Of a DNA stretch of 6,501 nt, positions 1 through 6,501 are shown one piece after another. Position 1 is the stretch's first letter, and each line of letters opens with the position of its first letter. The notes under the pieces were generated by a model, which made no database searches, was not told where the DNA came from, and was given only the letters and a program-made list of their open reading frames with translations. The position numbers and the translations under genes are program-made. Source of the stretch: Candidatus Fonsibacter sp. (lineage in GTDB: Bacteria; Pseudomonadota; Alphaproteobacteria; Pelagibacterales; Pelagibacteraceae); NCBI GenBank assembly GCA_023257975.1, contig JALRAW010000083.1, forward strand, positions 1 to 6,501, written 5' to 3'.

Positions 1-1
1 A

Positions 2-1579
2 TTATATGAAAAAGTTTGCATATTTTCTGCTTTTTTAAAGCAAATTGGAATAAAAAAAAATGATCGAATTGCAGCTTATGTACCTAATACGATTGAAACA
101 ATAATTACTTTTCTAGGAACGGCAAAAGTTGGAGGGATTTGGTCATCTTGCTCACCTGACTTTGGAATACAGGGTGTAGTTGACAGATTTTTACAAATTA
201 AACCTAAAATTTTAATAAGTGCTAATCACTATTTTTATAATGGAAAAAAAATATCATTAATTGATAAAATTCCTGAAATTTTAAAAAAAATACCTTCCAT
301 TAAACATGTGGTTATTTTTAATTATGATAATGAAAAAACTAATCATTCCTATATTTCTCTTGAGAATGTTTTAAGTAAAAATAAAGTCGATGAAGATTTT
401 AAAGAATTTCCGTTCAATCATCCTATTTATATACTTTATTCAAGTGGAACCACTGGTTACCCTAAATGCATAGTCCATGGAGCTGGAAATGCATTAATTG
501 AGCAAATGAAAGAACTTATTCTTCATTGTGATGTAAAAGAAAATGACAAACTGTTTTATTTTACATCTACAGGTTGGATGATGTGGAATTGGTTGGTTGC
601 AGGTCTTGCATGCAAAGCAAGTATATATCTTTATGATGGTTTTCCATTTTATAAAAATAATGATTGCTTAATCAAATATTGTGAACAACATCAGTTTACT
701 TTATTTGGAGTGGCTGCAAAATATATTGATCACCTCAAGAAAGAAAATTTTAATGCAAAAAAATATAATCTTAAAAAATTAAGAACTATAACTTCAACAG
801 GAAGTCCTCTTGTTAAAGAAAGTTTTATTTATGTTTATAAAAAAATTAAGAAGGATGTTCATCTAGGATCTATTTCGGGAGGAACTGATGTCGTTGGAGT
901 TATTAATATTTGTAATACTTTCAATAATATTTATGCAGGGGAAATTCAAGGTCCTAGTCTTGGAATAGATGTTGATGTTTTTGATGATAATGGAAATTCT
1001 ACTAATATTAATGAAAAAGGAGAACTCGTAATCAAAAAACCTTTTCCATCTATGCCTGTTATGTTTTGGAATGATAAATCTGGTGATAAAATTTTAAATG
1101 CTTATTTTAAAAAGTATAAAAATATTTGGCATCACGGTGATTATATTCAAAAAACTAAAAATGGTGGTTATATAATTTATGGTAGATCTGATGCAACATT
1201 AAAACCTGGCGGAGTTAGAATTGGTACATCTGAAATTTATAGACAAGTTGAATCTTTTAGTGAAATTGCTGAGTCAATTGTAATAGGTCAAAATTATAAT
1301 AACGATATAAGAATAATACTTTTTGTAAAATTAACTAAGGGCAATTTACTTTCAAATGAATTAATAGATAAACTTAAAAAAAAAATTAGAAATAATTGCA
1401 GTCCAAGACATGTGCCAGCTAAAATTATCGCTTGCCCAGATATTCCTAGAACGAAATCTAACAAAATTGTTGAAATTGCAGTAAAAAAAATAATTAATGG
1501 AGATAAAATTGATAATATTGAAGCACTAGCTAATCCTGAAGCTTTAGATTTCTTTAACAATTTAAAAATAAATGATTAA
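2..1579 (+). CDS. Acetoacetyl-CoA synthetase, 5'-truncated by the window edge
   Basis: Cytoplasmic ligase of the ANL adenylate-forming superfamily: acetoacetate + ATP + CoA gives acetoacetyl-CoA + AMP + PPi, feeding ketone bodies or PHB breakdown products into the CoA pool. The frame is open from base 2, giving 525 residues; the family is usually about 650, so roughly 120 N-terminal residues lie outside. An internal GTG at 308 is not the start, because homologous sequence such as AAYVPN and GGIWSSCSPDFG precedes it. Visible motifs, numbered from the fragment start: phosphate loop SSGTTGYPK (147-155); STGWMMWNW (about 187-195), typical of this branch; TSTGSPL (about 264-270); SGGTD (292-296); KPFPSMPV (about 346-353); HGD (378-380); GRSD (394-397); and the C-terminal TKSNK with candidate catalytic Lys488. 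The acetoacetyl-CoA rather than acetyl-CoA synthetase call rests on the GWMMWN, SGGTD and KPFPSMPV motifs. It ends TAA, 29 bp before the transporter gene, so co-transcription is likely. Confidence 0.9.
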   Translation, partial: LYEKVCIFSAFLKQIGIKKNDRIAAYVPNTIETIITFLGTAKVGGIWSSCSPDFGIQGVVDRFLQIKPKILISANHYFYNGKKISLIDKIPEILKKIPSIKHVVIFNYDNEKTNHSYISLENVLSKNKVDEDFKEFPFNHPIYILYSSGTTGYPKCIVHGAGNALIEQMKELILHCDVKENDKLFYFTSTGWMMWNWLVAGLACKASIYLYDGFPFYKNNDCLIKYCEQHQFTLFGVAAKYIDHLKKENFNAKKYNLKKLRTITSTGSPLVKESFIYVYKKIKKDVHLGSISGGTDVVGVINICNTFNNIYAGEIQGPSLGIDVDVFDDNGNSTNINEKGELVIKKPFPSMPVMFWNDKSGDKILNAYFKKYKNIWHHGDYIQKTKNGGYIIYGRSDATLKPGGVRIGTSEIYRQVESFSEIAESIVIGQNYNNDIRIILFVKLTKGNLLSNELIDKLKKKIRNNCSPRHVPAKIIACPDIPRTKSNKIVEIAVKKIINGDKIDNIEALANPEALDFFNNLKIND

Positions 1580-1595
1580 TTGTAAATTAATAATA

Positions 1596-1601
1596 AAAGG
1601 A
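1596..1601 (+). promoter_or_regulatory. Ribosome binding site that fixes the TTG start of the MFS gene
   Basis: AAAGGA lies 7 nt before the TTG at 1609. In this frame there are TAA stops at 1591 and 1594, and the first ATG is not until 1798, inside the second membrane helix. The SD plus TTG is therefore the only start that keeps helix 1. Confidence 0.6.
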
Positions 1602-1608
1602 ATTTCAC

Positions 1609-2832
1609 TTGAGCATAAATTTACTGACTAAAAATCGAGCAATTATTGTATTTTTAGTATTTGCATTAGGATATTTCATATCCACGCTCATAAGAGCAAG
1701 TACAGCAACCTTATCCCCTGTATTCTCTCAGGAACTTGGATTAAATTCTGGTGATCTTGGATTATTAGCTGGTGGATATTTTTTAGGTTTTGCAGCCATG
1801 CAACTACCTAGTGGTTATTTTTTGGATAAATATGGACCAAAAAAAATAATCACTTTTTTTTTAATAATTGCTCTCATTAGCACTATAGCATTTTCTAAAT
1901 CTGAAAATTTTCTAAATCTTCTAATGTCTAGAATTTTGATTGGGGTTGGAGTTTCGGTATGCTTAATGGCTCCCTTAACAGGATATAGAAAATGGTTACC
2001 TCTTGAACAACAACAGCGAGCCAATGCGTGGATGTTAATGACCGGAGCTCTAGGAATGTTAGCATCAACAATTCCTATACAATGGTTATTGCCTCAAATT
2101 GGTTGGAGAAACATTTTTTTAATTATTGCTGGTTTAATTTTAATTACAGTAATTCTTATAATTTTTATTATTCCATCATGGAATAAAACTGAATTAACTA
2201 TAGAAGATAAAGGAATCTCGAGTTACAAAACTATTTGGTCTCACCCATATTTTTTAAGTTTAGTCCCGCTTGGTTTTTTCAATTATGGAGGACTACAAGC
2301 AATACAAACTTTATGGGCAGGACCTTGGATGACAAACGTAAGTGGTTTTACTCCAATTCAATCTGCAACAAATTTATTTTGGTTAAATTTATCGATGTTA
2401 GTAACTTTTTTTATTTGGGGATTAGTTAATCCATATTTTCATAAAAAAGGAATTTCAACAGACAAAATTATTATAACTGGAGTACCTTTTAGTTTTTTAG
2501 CTATCGGATTTATTATTTACTCTGGAGAAAATGTGAGTGGTTTCCATTTTGCTCTTTTTTTAATTTCTAGCATATTCGTATCTTTAGCTCAGCCCGCAGT
2601 TGGTATGACATTTTCTAATGCAATTGCTGGCAAAGCTTTATCAAGTTATAATCTAATTTTATTTCTTGGTACATTTACAGTGCAGTGGTTAATTGGAGTC
2701 TTGATCGATTTATTTAAATCTTTTGGCTACAGCACTCTTTTTTCATATCAGTTAGCATTTTCTACATTCGGGATATTTTGCATGCTTTCTTATTTATACT
2801 TTGTGATTCATCACAAAGATCATTTAAAATAA
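1609..2832 (+). CDS. MFS transporter, 12 TM, substrate unknown
   Basis: Inner-membrane permease of the major facilitator superfamily, 407 residues, a normal full length for the family. About twelve hydrophobic helices can be read, roughly at residues 11-30, 48-68, 79-96, 101-122, 140-160, 168-189, 214-236, 254-276, 286-304, 311-330, 345-366 and 377-399. The cytoplasmic loop between helices 2 and 3 carries the MFS signature motif A as GYFLDKYGPKKI (69-80). GYRKW (125-129) follows helix 4, and a polar stretch at about 191-210 is the central loop between the two six-helix halves. The start is TTG, chosen from the SD and the lack of any earlier in-frame ATG. It follows the acetoacetyl-CoA synthetase gene by 29 bp, so the substrate may be a carboxylate or other precursor used by that enzyme, but this is inference from position only. 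Nothing in the sequence identifies the solute or shows whether it is an importer or exporter. Confidence 0.88.
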   Translation: MSINLLTKNRAIIVFLVFALGYFISTLIRASTATLSPVFSQELGLNSGDLGLLAGGYFLGFAAMQLPSGYFLDKYGPKKIITFFLIIALISTIAFSKSENFLNLLMSRILIGVGVSVCLMAPLTGYRKWLPLEQQQRANAWMLMTGALGMLASTIPIQWLLPQIGWRNIFLIIAGLILITVILIIFIIPSWNKTELTIEDKGISSYKTIWSHPYFLSLVPLGFFNYGGLQAIQTLWAGPWMTNVSGFTPIQSATNLFWLNLSMLVTFFIWGLVNPYFHKKGISTDKIIITGVPFSFLAIGFIIYSGENVSGFHFALFLISSIFVSLAQPAVGMTFSNAIAGKALSSYNLILFLGTFTVQWLIGVLIDLFKSFGYSTLFSYQLAFSTFGIFCMLSYLYFVIHHKDHLK

Positions 2833-2878
2833 TAATTAATAATTACTAATTAATAAAACTAAAATTAAAAGGTGGGAA

Positions 2879-2914
2879 TTTTAAAGTGCTAACTATTAAG
2901 TTAGCACTTTAAAA
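2879..2914. terminator. Perfect 16-bp hairpin between converging genes, likely shared terminator
   Basis: TTTTAAAGTGCTAACT (2879-2894) and its exact reverse complement (2899-2914) flank a 4-nt ATTA loop. It lies 46 bp after the MFS stop and 6 bp after the end of the minus-strand small gene, which is where a bidirectional terminator belongs. The stem base is A/T only. The U-rich 3' side is short on either strand (CTTTAAAA), so intrinsic termination is plausible but not textbook. Confidence 0.6.
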
Positions 2915-2920
2915 AAATGC

Positions 2921-3175
2921 TTACTTCTTAGCAGGAGTTAAAAGAGCAGAAGCGGCGTTGATTGATTTAACACAATCAGCTTCTTTTTTAGCTGCTAGTG
3001 CATCACCAGCTGCTTTTCTTAGATCAGCTGCTTTTTTTGTAGTTGCCGCATCTAATTTTGCTGTTTTTACTGCTGCATCGTAACTTTTGATTAAATCAGC
3101 ACAAGATTTAGCTTGAGCGTTTGCAAAAGATACGAATAAGAACATACTTACTATTGTTGCTAGTATAGTTTTCAT
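2921..3175 (-). CDS. Small exported Ala/Lys-rich protein with two cysteines, function unknown
   Basis: 84 residues that I do not recognise as a named family. The N-terminus is a clear Sec signal peptide: MK, a hydrophobic core (about ILATIVSMFLFVSF), then an ANA/QA-type signal peptidase I site near residues 18-22. The mature part is about 63 residues, very rich in Ala and Lys with periodic Asp/Glu, and should fold as amphipathic helices. Its two cysteines, C25 and C68, sit near the two ends, which would suit one periplasmic disulfide tying a helical hairpin. There is no lipobox, so it is probably soluble in the periplasm. The ATG at 3175 is the only start that gives the signal peptide; the bases before it (GTAGAAACAA) hold no strong Shine-Dalgarno. 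The gap to ppdK upstream is 213 bp, so its own promoter is likely. TTGTCA (3252-3247) or TTTACA (3238-3233) could be a -35 box, but I find no good -10 at correct spacing. Confidence 0.75.
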   Translation of the reverse strand: MKTILATIVSMFLFVSFANAQAKSCADLIKSYDAAVKTAKLDAATTKKAADLRKAAGDALAAKKEADCVKSINAASALLTPAKK

Positions 3176-3388
3176 TTGTTTCTACTTGTTGTTAAGTTAA
3201 TTGGCGGGGAAACTATTTAATTTAATGTTTTCTGTAAATGTTTTTTTGACAAGGAAAAGCCTATATTCCAAATAAAGTTTTTAAAAATAAACTAATAAAA
3301 TCAAGGTTTTTTAATAACCAATTTTTTTGCAATCTATTAGCTCTTAAAAAGGAATAAGAATTTATATTAAATTTATCAAGAATCGTTC
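3176..3388. other. Intergenic region between ppdK and the small exported-protein gene
   Basis: 213 bp without a convincing gene. It must hold the 3' end of the ppdK transcript and the promoter of the small exported-protein gene. After the ppdK stop only weak A/T-rich hairpins are seen, such as AAGAA-TCG-TTCTT at 3378-3390, with no clear U-tract. Near the small gene, the GGCGGGGAAAC stretch at about 3203-3213 stands out as G/C-rich in very A/T-rich DNA and would lie in the 5' leader. An open frame at 3261-3458 on the minus strand runs into ppdK in another frame and is not protein-like. Confidence 0.5.
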
Positions 3389-6055
3389 TTATTTTTTTGA
3401 TCTTATGCTTGCTTGAGCAGCAGACAATCTGGCTATTGGAACTCTGTATGGTGAACAAGATACATAATTAAGACCTGTTCTATGACAAAAGTCTATAGAA
3501 TCTGGATCTCCACCGTGCTCTCCACAAATTCCAAGTTTTAAATTCTTTTTTGATTCAAGTCCTCGTGTGCATGCAAGTTTTATAAGTTCACCGACTCCAT
3601 CTTGATCAATACTTACAAATGGATCAATTTTGAATATTTTATTTTCAACATAGTCATCTAAAAATTTACCAGAGTCGTCTCTTGATATGCCCAGCGTTGT
3701 CTGTGTTAAATCATTTGTTCCAAAACTAAAAAAGTCAGCATGTTTTGCAATATTTTTTGCATTAATAGCTGCTCGTGGAAGTTCAATCATAGTACCTACT
3801 AAATAATCTACATTGAAATTATTTTTCTTTTGAACTTCTTCTGCAGTGCGATCTACTAATCTTTTTAAAATTTCAATTTCTCTTTCTGTTGCAACAAGTG
3901 GAATCATAATTTCTGGTATCACTGGTTCAACTTTTTGCTTTTGTAATTCATATAAAGCTTCAAAAATTGCTCGACATTGCATTTCATAAATTTCAGGAAA
4001 TGAAATAGCTAAACGACAGCCTCTGTGACCCAGCATTGGGTTTTCTTCATGCAAATAATTAATTCTATTTTTAATTTCACTTGAATGTATTTTTAAAGAT
4101 TTTGCAACAATATCTATTTCTTTCTCTGTTTTTGGCAAAAACTCATGCAGTGGAGGATCTAATAATCTCACTGTAACAGGAAGACCCTTCATAATTGTAA
4201 AAATTTCTACAAAGTCTTTTCTTTGAAATGGTAAAATCTTATCTAAGGCTTTTAAACGATCTTCTTTAGTTTTTGAAAGAATCATTTGTCTTACATATAG
4301 AATTCTTTCTTCATCAAAGAACATATGCTCTGTTCTGCAAAGTCCTATTCCTTCCGCTCCAAATCCTCTTGCAGTTCTAGAGTCTAATGGAGTTTCAGCA
4401 TTTGCTCTAATTTTTAAAGTTCTTACTTCATCTGCCCACTTCATTATCTGAGAAAAATCTCCCGAAATATCAGGATTAATTGTTTTAACCTCTCCAAGCA
4501 TAACTTCACCTGTTGAACCATCTATTGTAATAGTATCTCCTTCTTTAACTTCAATATTATCTACTTTAAAAAATTTAGCCGCATAATCTATTTTTATATT
4601 TCCAGCTCCTGAAACGCAGGCTCTTCCCATTCCTCTAGCAACAACAGCAGCATGACTTGTCATGCCTCCTCTGCAAGTTAAAATACCCACAGCAGCATGC
4701 ATTCCATGGATATCTTCGGGGGATGTTTCAACCCTGACTAAAATAGTGTTTTGATTATTCGCTTTCATTTGCTCAGCATCATCTGCATTAAAAGTAACTT
4801 TTCCAGTCGCTGCCCCTGGGGATGCTGGTAGTCCTTTTGCTATTACATTTTTTTTAGCTTTTGGATCTAAAGTTGGATGAAGAAGAGTATCCAAAATTTT
4901 TGGATCAATTCTAAGCAAAGCCTCATCTTTTGTGATTAATTGTTCGCTAACCATATCTACTGCAATCTTTATTGAAGCTTTGGCTGTTCTTTTTCCTGAT
5001 CTAGTTTGTAACATCCATAGTTTCTTATTCTCAATTGTAAATTCAATATCCTGCATATCGCGGTAATGACTTTCTAATTTTTTATAAATTTTTGTAAGTT
5101 CAACAAAAGCTTCAGGCATAGTTTCTTCTAAGGAAAGATCTTCCGAAGATGACTCTAATCTTGCTTTTTTTGTAATATTTCTTGGTGTTCGAATACCCGC
5201 AACAACATCTTCACCTTGAGCATTAATTAAGTATTCTCCATAAAAACTATTTTCTCCTGTGGACGGGTTTCTAGTAAATGCAACGCCCGTAGCACAATCA
5301 TTACCCATATTACCAAATACCATAGATTGTATATTAACTGCTGTGCCCCACTCTTCAGGAATATTATTTAATCTTCTGTAAGTTTTTGCTCTTTGGTTTT
5401 GCCAGGATTTAAATACAGCGCTAATTGCTCCCCATAACTGTTCGTGTGAGTCTTGGGGAAAATCTTTTTTTGTATATTTTTTTACTATGTCTTTATAATT
5501 ACCAACAATTGTTTTCCAATCTTCAGCTTTAAGATCTGTGTCTGATAATACACCTTTTGTCAGTTTATAATTATCAAGTAAGTCCTCAAAATTATGATGA
5601 TCTACTTCAAGAACAACATTGCTATACATTTGAATAAAGCGTCTATAACTATCGTAAGCAAATGTTTCGTTATTAGTTTTTTTAATTAATCCTAAAACAG
5701 TTTTATCGTTTAGTCCTAAATTTAAAACCGTATCCATCATTCCAGGCATAGATACTCTTGCGCCCGATCTAACTGATACTAATAAAGGATTGTTAACATC
5801 GCCAAAATTTTTTCCTAAAATTTTTTCAATGTTTCGTATAGCATCTTCCACTTGTATCTTAAGATCGTCTGGATATTTTTGATTATTTTTGTAAAACTCA
5901 GTACAAACCTCTGTTGTAATTGTGAATCCAGGAGGAACAGGAAGACCTAACTTTCCCATTTCTGCAAGATTTGCTCCTTTTCCGCCTAAAAGAGGTTTTT
6001 GCGAAACAGTCCCTTCGCAGTTTGTACTATTAAACTGATAAACCCACTTTGGCAT
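3389..6055 (-). CDS. ppdK: Pyruvate, phosphate dikinase, complete
   Basis: Cytoplasmic enzyme that reversibly converts pyruvate + ATP + Pi to PEP + AMP + PPi, usable for gluconeogenesis or, in reverse, PPi-based glycolysis. 888 residues, the normal family length, with all three domains. The N-terminal ATP-grasp domain (about 1-355) has GGKGANLAEM (24-33), PPGFTITTEVC (41-51), SVRSGARVSMPGMMDT (94-109) and LQTRSGKRT (349-357). The central swivelling phosphohistidine domain (about 400-520) has GGMTSHAAVVARG (463-475), with catalytic His468 and Thr466, the position phosphorylated by PPDK regulatory proteins in other organisms. The C-terminal PEP/pyruvate TIM barrel (about 535-885) has EGIGLCRTEHMFF (568-580), ENPMLGHRGCR (671-681), FSFGTNDLTQTTLG (776-789) and GICGEHGGDP (842-851), with the catalytic Cys844. 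The pattern separates it from PEP synthase and PTS enzyme I. It starts 3 bp after the glyS stop and is translationally linked to it; glyS-ppdK adjacency is common in Alphaproteobacteria. No lesion is visible. Confidence 0.97.
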   Translation of the reverse strand: MPKWVYQFNSTNCEGTVSQKPLLGGKGANLAEMGKLGLPVPPGFTITTEVCTEFYKNNQKYPDDLKIQVEDAIRNIEKILGKNFGDVNNPLLVSVRSGARVSMPGMMDTVLNLGLNDKTVLGLIKKTNNETFAYDSYRRFIQMYSNVVLEVDHHNFEDLLDNYKLTKGVLSDTDLKAEDWKTIVGNYKDIVKKYTKKDFPQDSHEQLWGAISAVFKSWQNQRAKTYRRLNNIPEEWGTAVNIQSMVFGNMGNDCATGVAFTRNPSTGENSFYGEYLINAQGEDVVAGIRTPRNITKKARLESSSEDLSLEETMPEAFVELTKIYKKLESHYRDMQDIEFTIENKKLWMLQTRSGKRTAKASIKIAVDMVSEQLITKDEALLRIDPKILDTLLHPTLDPKAKKNVIAKGLPASPGAATGKVTFNADDAEQMKANNQNTILVRVETSPEDIHGMHAAVGILTCRGGMTSHAAVVARGMGRACVSGAGNIKIDYAAKFFKVDNIEVKEGDTITIDGSTGEVMLGEVKTINPDISGDFSQIMKWADEVRTLKIRANAETPLDSRTARGFGAEGIGLCRTEHMFFDEERILYVRQMILSKTKEDRLKALDKILPFQRKDFVEIFTIMKGLPVTVRLLDPPLHEFLPKTEKEIDIVAKSLKIHSSEIKNRINYLHEENPMLGHRGCRLAISFPEIYEMQCRAIFEALYELQKQKVEPVIPEIMIPLVATEREIEILKRLVDRTAEEVQKKNNFNVDYLVGTMIELPRAAINAKNIAKHADFFSFGTNDLTQTTLGISRDDSGKFLDDYVENKIFKIDPFVSIDQDGVGELIKLACTRGLESKKNLKLGICGEHGGDPDSIDFCHRTGLNYVSCSPYRVPIARLSAAQASIRSKK

Positions 6056-6058
6056 TTT

Positions 6059-6283
6059 TTAAACCTCAAATTTTGAAAAGTCAGCAAAACTATCAAAAGT
6101 TTTACACAATAGGAATAGTAACTCTAATCTGTTTTTTTTGATCTGCTCATTTTCATCATTGACTTTTACGTTATCAAAAAACTTATCAACAAAACCTTTT
6201 GTGCTAGCTAATAAAGCCATCGTCTGTTCCACAGTTCTTAATCCATTTTTGAAAGGTCTCTTCAAATTGCGGAGTAATGGCAC
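6059..6283 (-). CDS. glyS: Glycyl-tRNA synthetase beta subunit, C-terminal remnant only
   Basis: The beta subunit pairs with GlyQ in the bacterial alpha2-beta2 enzyme that charges tRNA-Gly. Only the end of its C-terminal anticodon-binding (DALR-type) domain is seen: TMALLASTKGFVDKFFDNV, VNDENEQIKKNRLELL and the terminal ADFSKFEV match the GlyS ending of the form 'VDxFFDxVMVNxExxxxxxNRLxLL...ADFSxL'. Recognisable GlyS starts near 6232, about residue 18 of the frame as given. The full protein is near 690 residues, so over 90% is missing. The GTG at 6283 is only the first possible start in the open frame; an in-frame TGA sits at 6301-6299, so GlyS cannot continue upstream in this frame. The upstream DNA instead encodes a ProRS-like fragment in a frame one base away. 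The stop at 6059-6061 is 3 bp from ppdK, as expected for an intact operon end. As it stands this is a broken or misassembled gene, not a real 74-residue protein. Confidence 0.75.
   Translation of the reverse strand: MPLLRNLKRPFKNGLRTVEQTMALLASTKGFVDKFFDNVKVNDENEQIKKNRLELLFLLCKTFDSFADFSKFEV
6064..6067 (-). promoter_or_regulatory. Ribosome binding site of ppdK inside the glyS 3' end
   Basis: GAGG on the minus strand, 8 nt before the ppdK ATG at 6055, lies within the last codons of glyS. It supports this ATG, the family-typical N-terminus MPKWVYQF, and a compact glyS-ppdK operon. Confidence 0.6.
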
Positions 6284-6500
6284 TATTCGAAAAAGAGCTC
6301 ATATGCTCATGGCATTCCTTAAGCTGTTCATTAAAATTTTTGGACTGAGGCCAAACATCAATTAAATTATATAGAGAAATAACTTCTTTTGTTAAAGTAT
6401 CGCGCCTAGCAATTTCAACAGTACCATTTTCTAAATCTTTAGGACCTATAGCTATTCTTAAAGGGACACCCTGCAATTCGTACTGCGCAAATTTTGCTCC
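6204..6500 (-). CDS. Prolyl-tRNA synthetase-like C-terminal fragment with an unassigned tail, partial
   Basis: Open frame entering from the right window edge, 98 residues to a TAG at 6206-6204. The first 45 or so residues (6500 to about 6365) read as the anticodon-binding domain of the archaeal/eukaryotic-type ProRS also found in Bacteroidetes: GAKFAQYELQGVP, LRIAIGPKDLENGT and VEIARRDTLTKEV. The typical alphaproteobacterial ProRS differs here (of the kind 'ADLIGIPWQ...VGPR'), so this piece looks foreign to a SAR11-like genome. After VISLYNLID the resemblance stops. The remaining residues (DVWPQSKNF through CGTDDGFIS) match nothing I know, and the zinc-binding-like C-terminal ProRS domain is absent, so the product would be cut short. 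Its end overlaps the glyS remnant in another frame. A true ProRS would need about 400 residues upstream, beyond the window. Best read as a chimeric or truncated gene. Confidence 0.6.
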   Translation of the reverse strand, partial: GAKFAQYELQGVPLRIAIGPKDLENGTVEIARRDTLTKEVISLYNLIDVWPQSKNFNEQLKECHEHMSSFSNSAITPQFEETFQKWIKNCGTDDGFIS

Positions 6501-6501
6501 A

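Noticed and set aside
1294..1560. 88-codon open frame antisense to the end of the acetoacetyl-CoA synthetase gene
   Set aside because: It lies wholly inside a strongly supported coding region and its hydrophobic translation is the mirror of Lys/Asn-rich, A/T-rich codons.
1815..2429. Open frames of 69 and 64 codons overlapping the MFS gene (1815-2024 minus, 2235-2429 plus)
   Set aside because: Shadows of the transporter's codons with no domain character.
2833..2870. Repeated TAATTAATAA-like runs after the MFS stop
   Set aside because: Simple A/T-rich intergenic sequence with no defined repeat unit.
3261..3458. 65-codon minus-strand frame overlapping the ppdK 3' end
   Set aside because: It overlaps conserved PPDK C-terminal codons in another frame, with no recognisable motif or ribosome binding site.
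6138..6365. 75-codon plus-strand frame opposite the glyS and ProRS-like pieces
   Set aside because: Antisense to the conserved GlyS C-terminus and made of Phe/Leu/Lys-rich shadow sequence.
6059..6500. Programmed frameshift joining the ProRS-like and GlyS frames
   Set aside because: The two parts belong to different synthetases, no slippery site is evident, and the joined protein would lack most of GlyS. A chimera or rearrangement explains it better.

Overview
The window is low-G+C DNA with tightly packed genes. Reading frames are very A/T-biased and intergenic gaps are short. Together with a bacterial two-subunit-type GlyS C-terminus directly in front of pyruvate phosphate dikinase, this suggests a streamlined marine alphaproteobacterium of the SAR11/Pelagibacterales kind. 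That placement is inferred from composition, protein character and gene order, not from a marker gene.

Layout. Positions 2-1579 (+) hold most of an acetoacetyl-CoA synthetase whose N-terminus lies before the window. After 29 bp comes a 12-helix MFS transporter (1609-2832, +, TTG start with a good Shine-Dalgarno), probably in the same operon. A perfect 16-bp hairpin (2879-2914) separates these plus-strand genes from the minus-strand genes that converge on them. The minus-strand block, in transcription order, is: a prolyl-tRNA synthetase-like C-terminal fragment entering from the right edge (to 6204), the last part of the glycyl-tRNA synthetase beta subunit (to 6059), a complete pyruvate phosphate dikinase (6055-3389), and a small exported Ala/Lys-rich protein with two cysteines (3175-2921).

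Functional reading. The left half fits uptake of a small organic molecule (transporter substrate unknown) and activation of acetoacetate to acetoacetyl-CoA. The right half is a housekeeping glyS-ppdK operon: translation plus PEP/pyruvate interconversion. The small exported protein probably has its own promoter.

The one real anomaly is at the right end. Only about the last 57 residues of GlyS are present. Upstream of them, in a different frame and overlapping them, is a stretch that clearly resembles the anticodon-binding domain of the archaeal/Bacteroidetes-type ProRS, followed by about 45 codons I cannot assign. An assembly chimera or a recombination scar is the simplest explanation. I see no convincing new biological system, RNA gene, CRISPR array or mobile element here.
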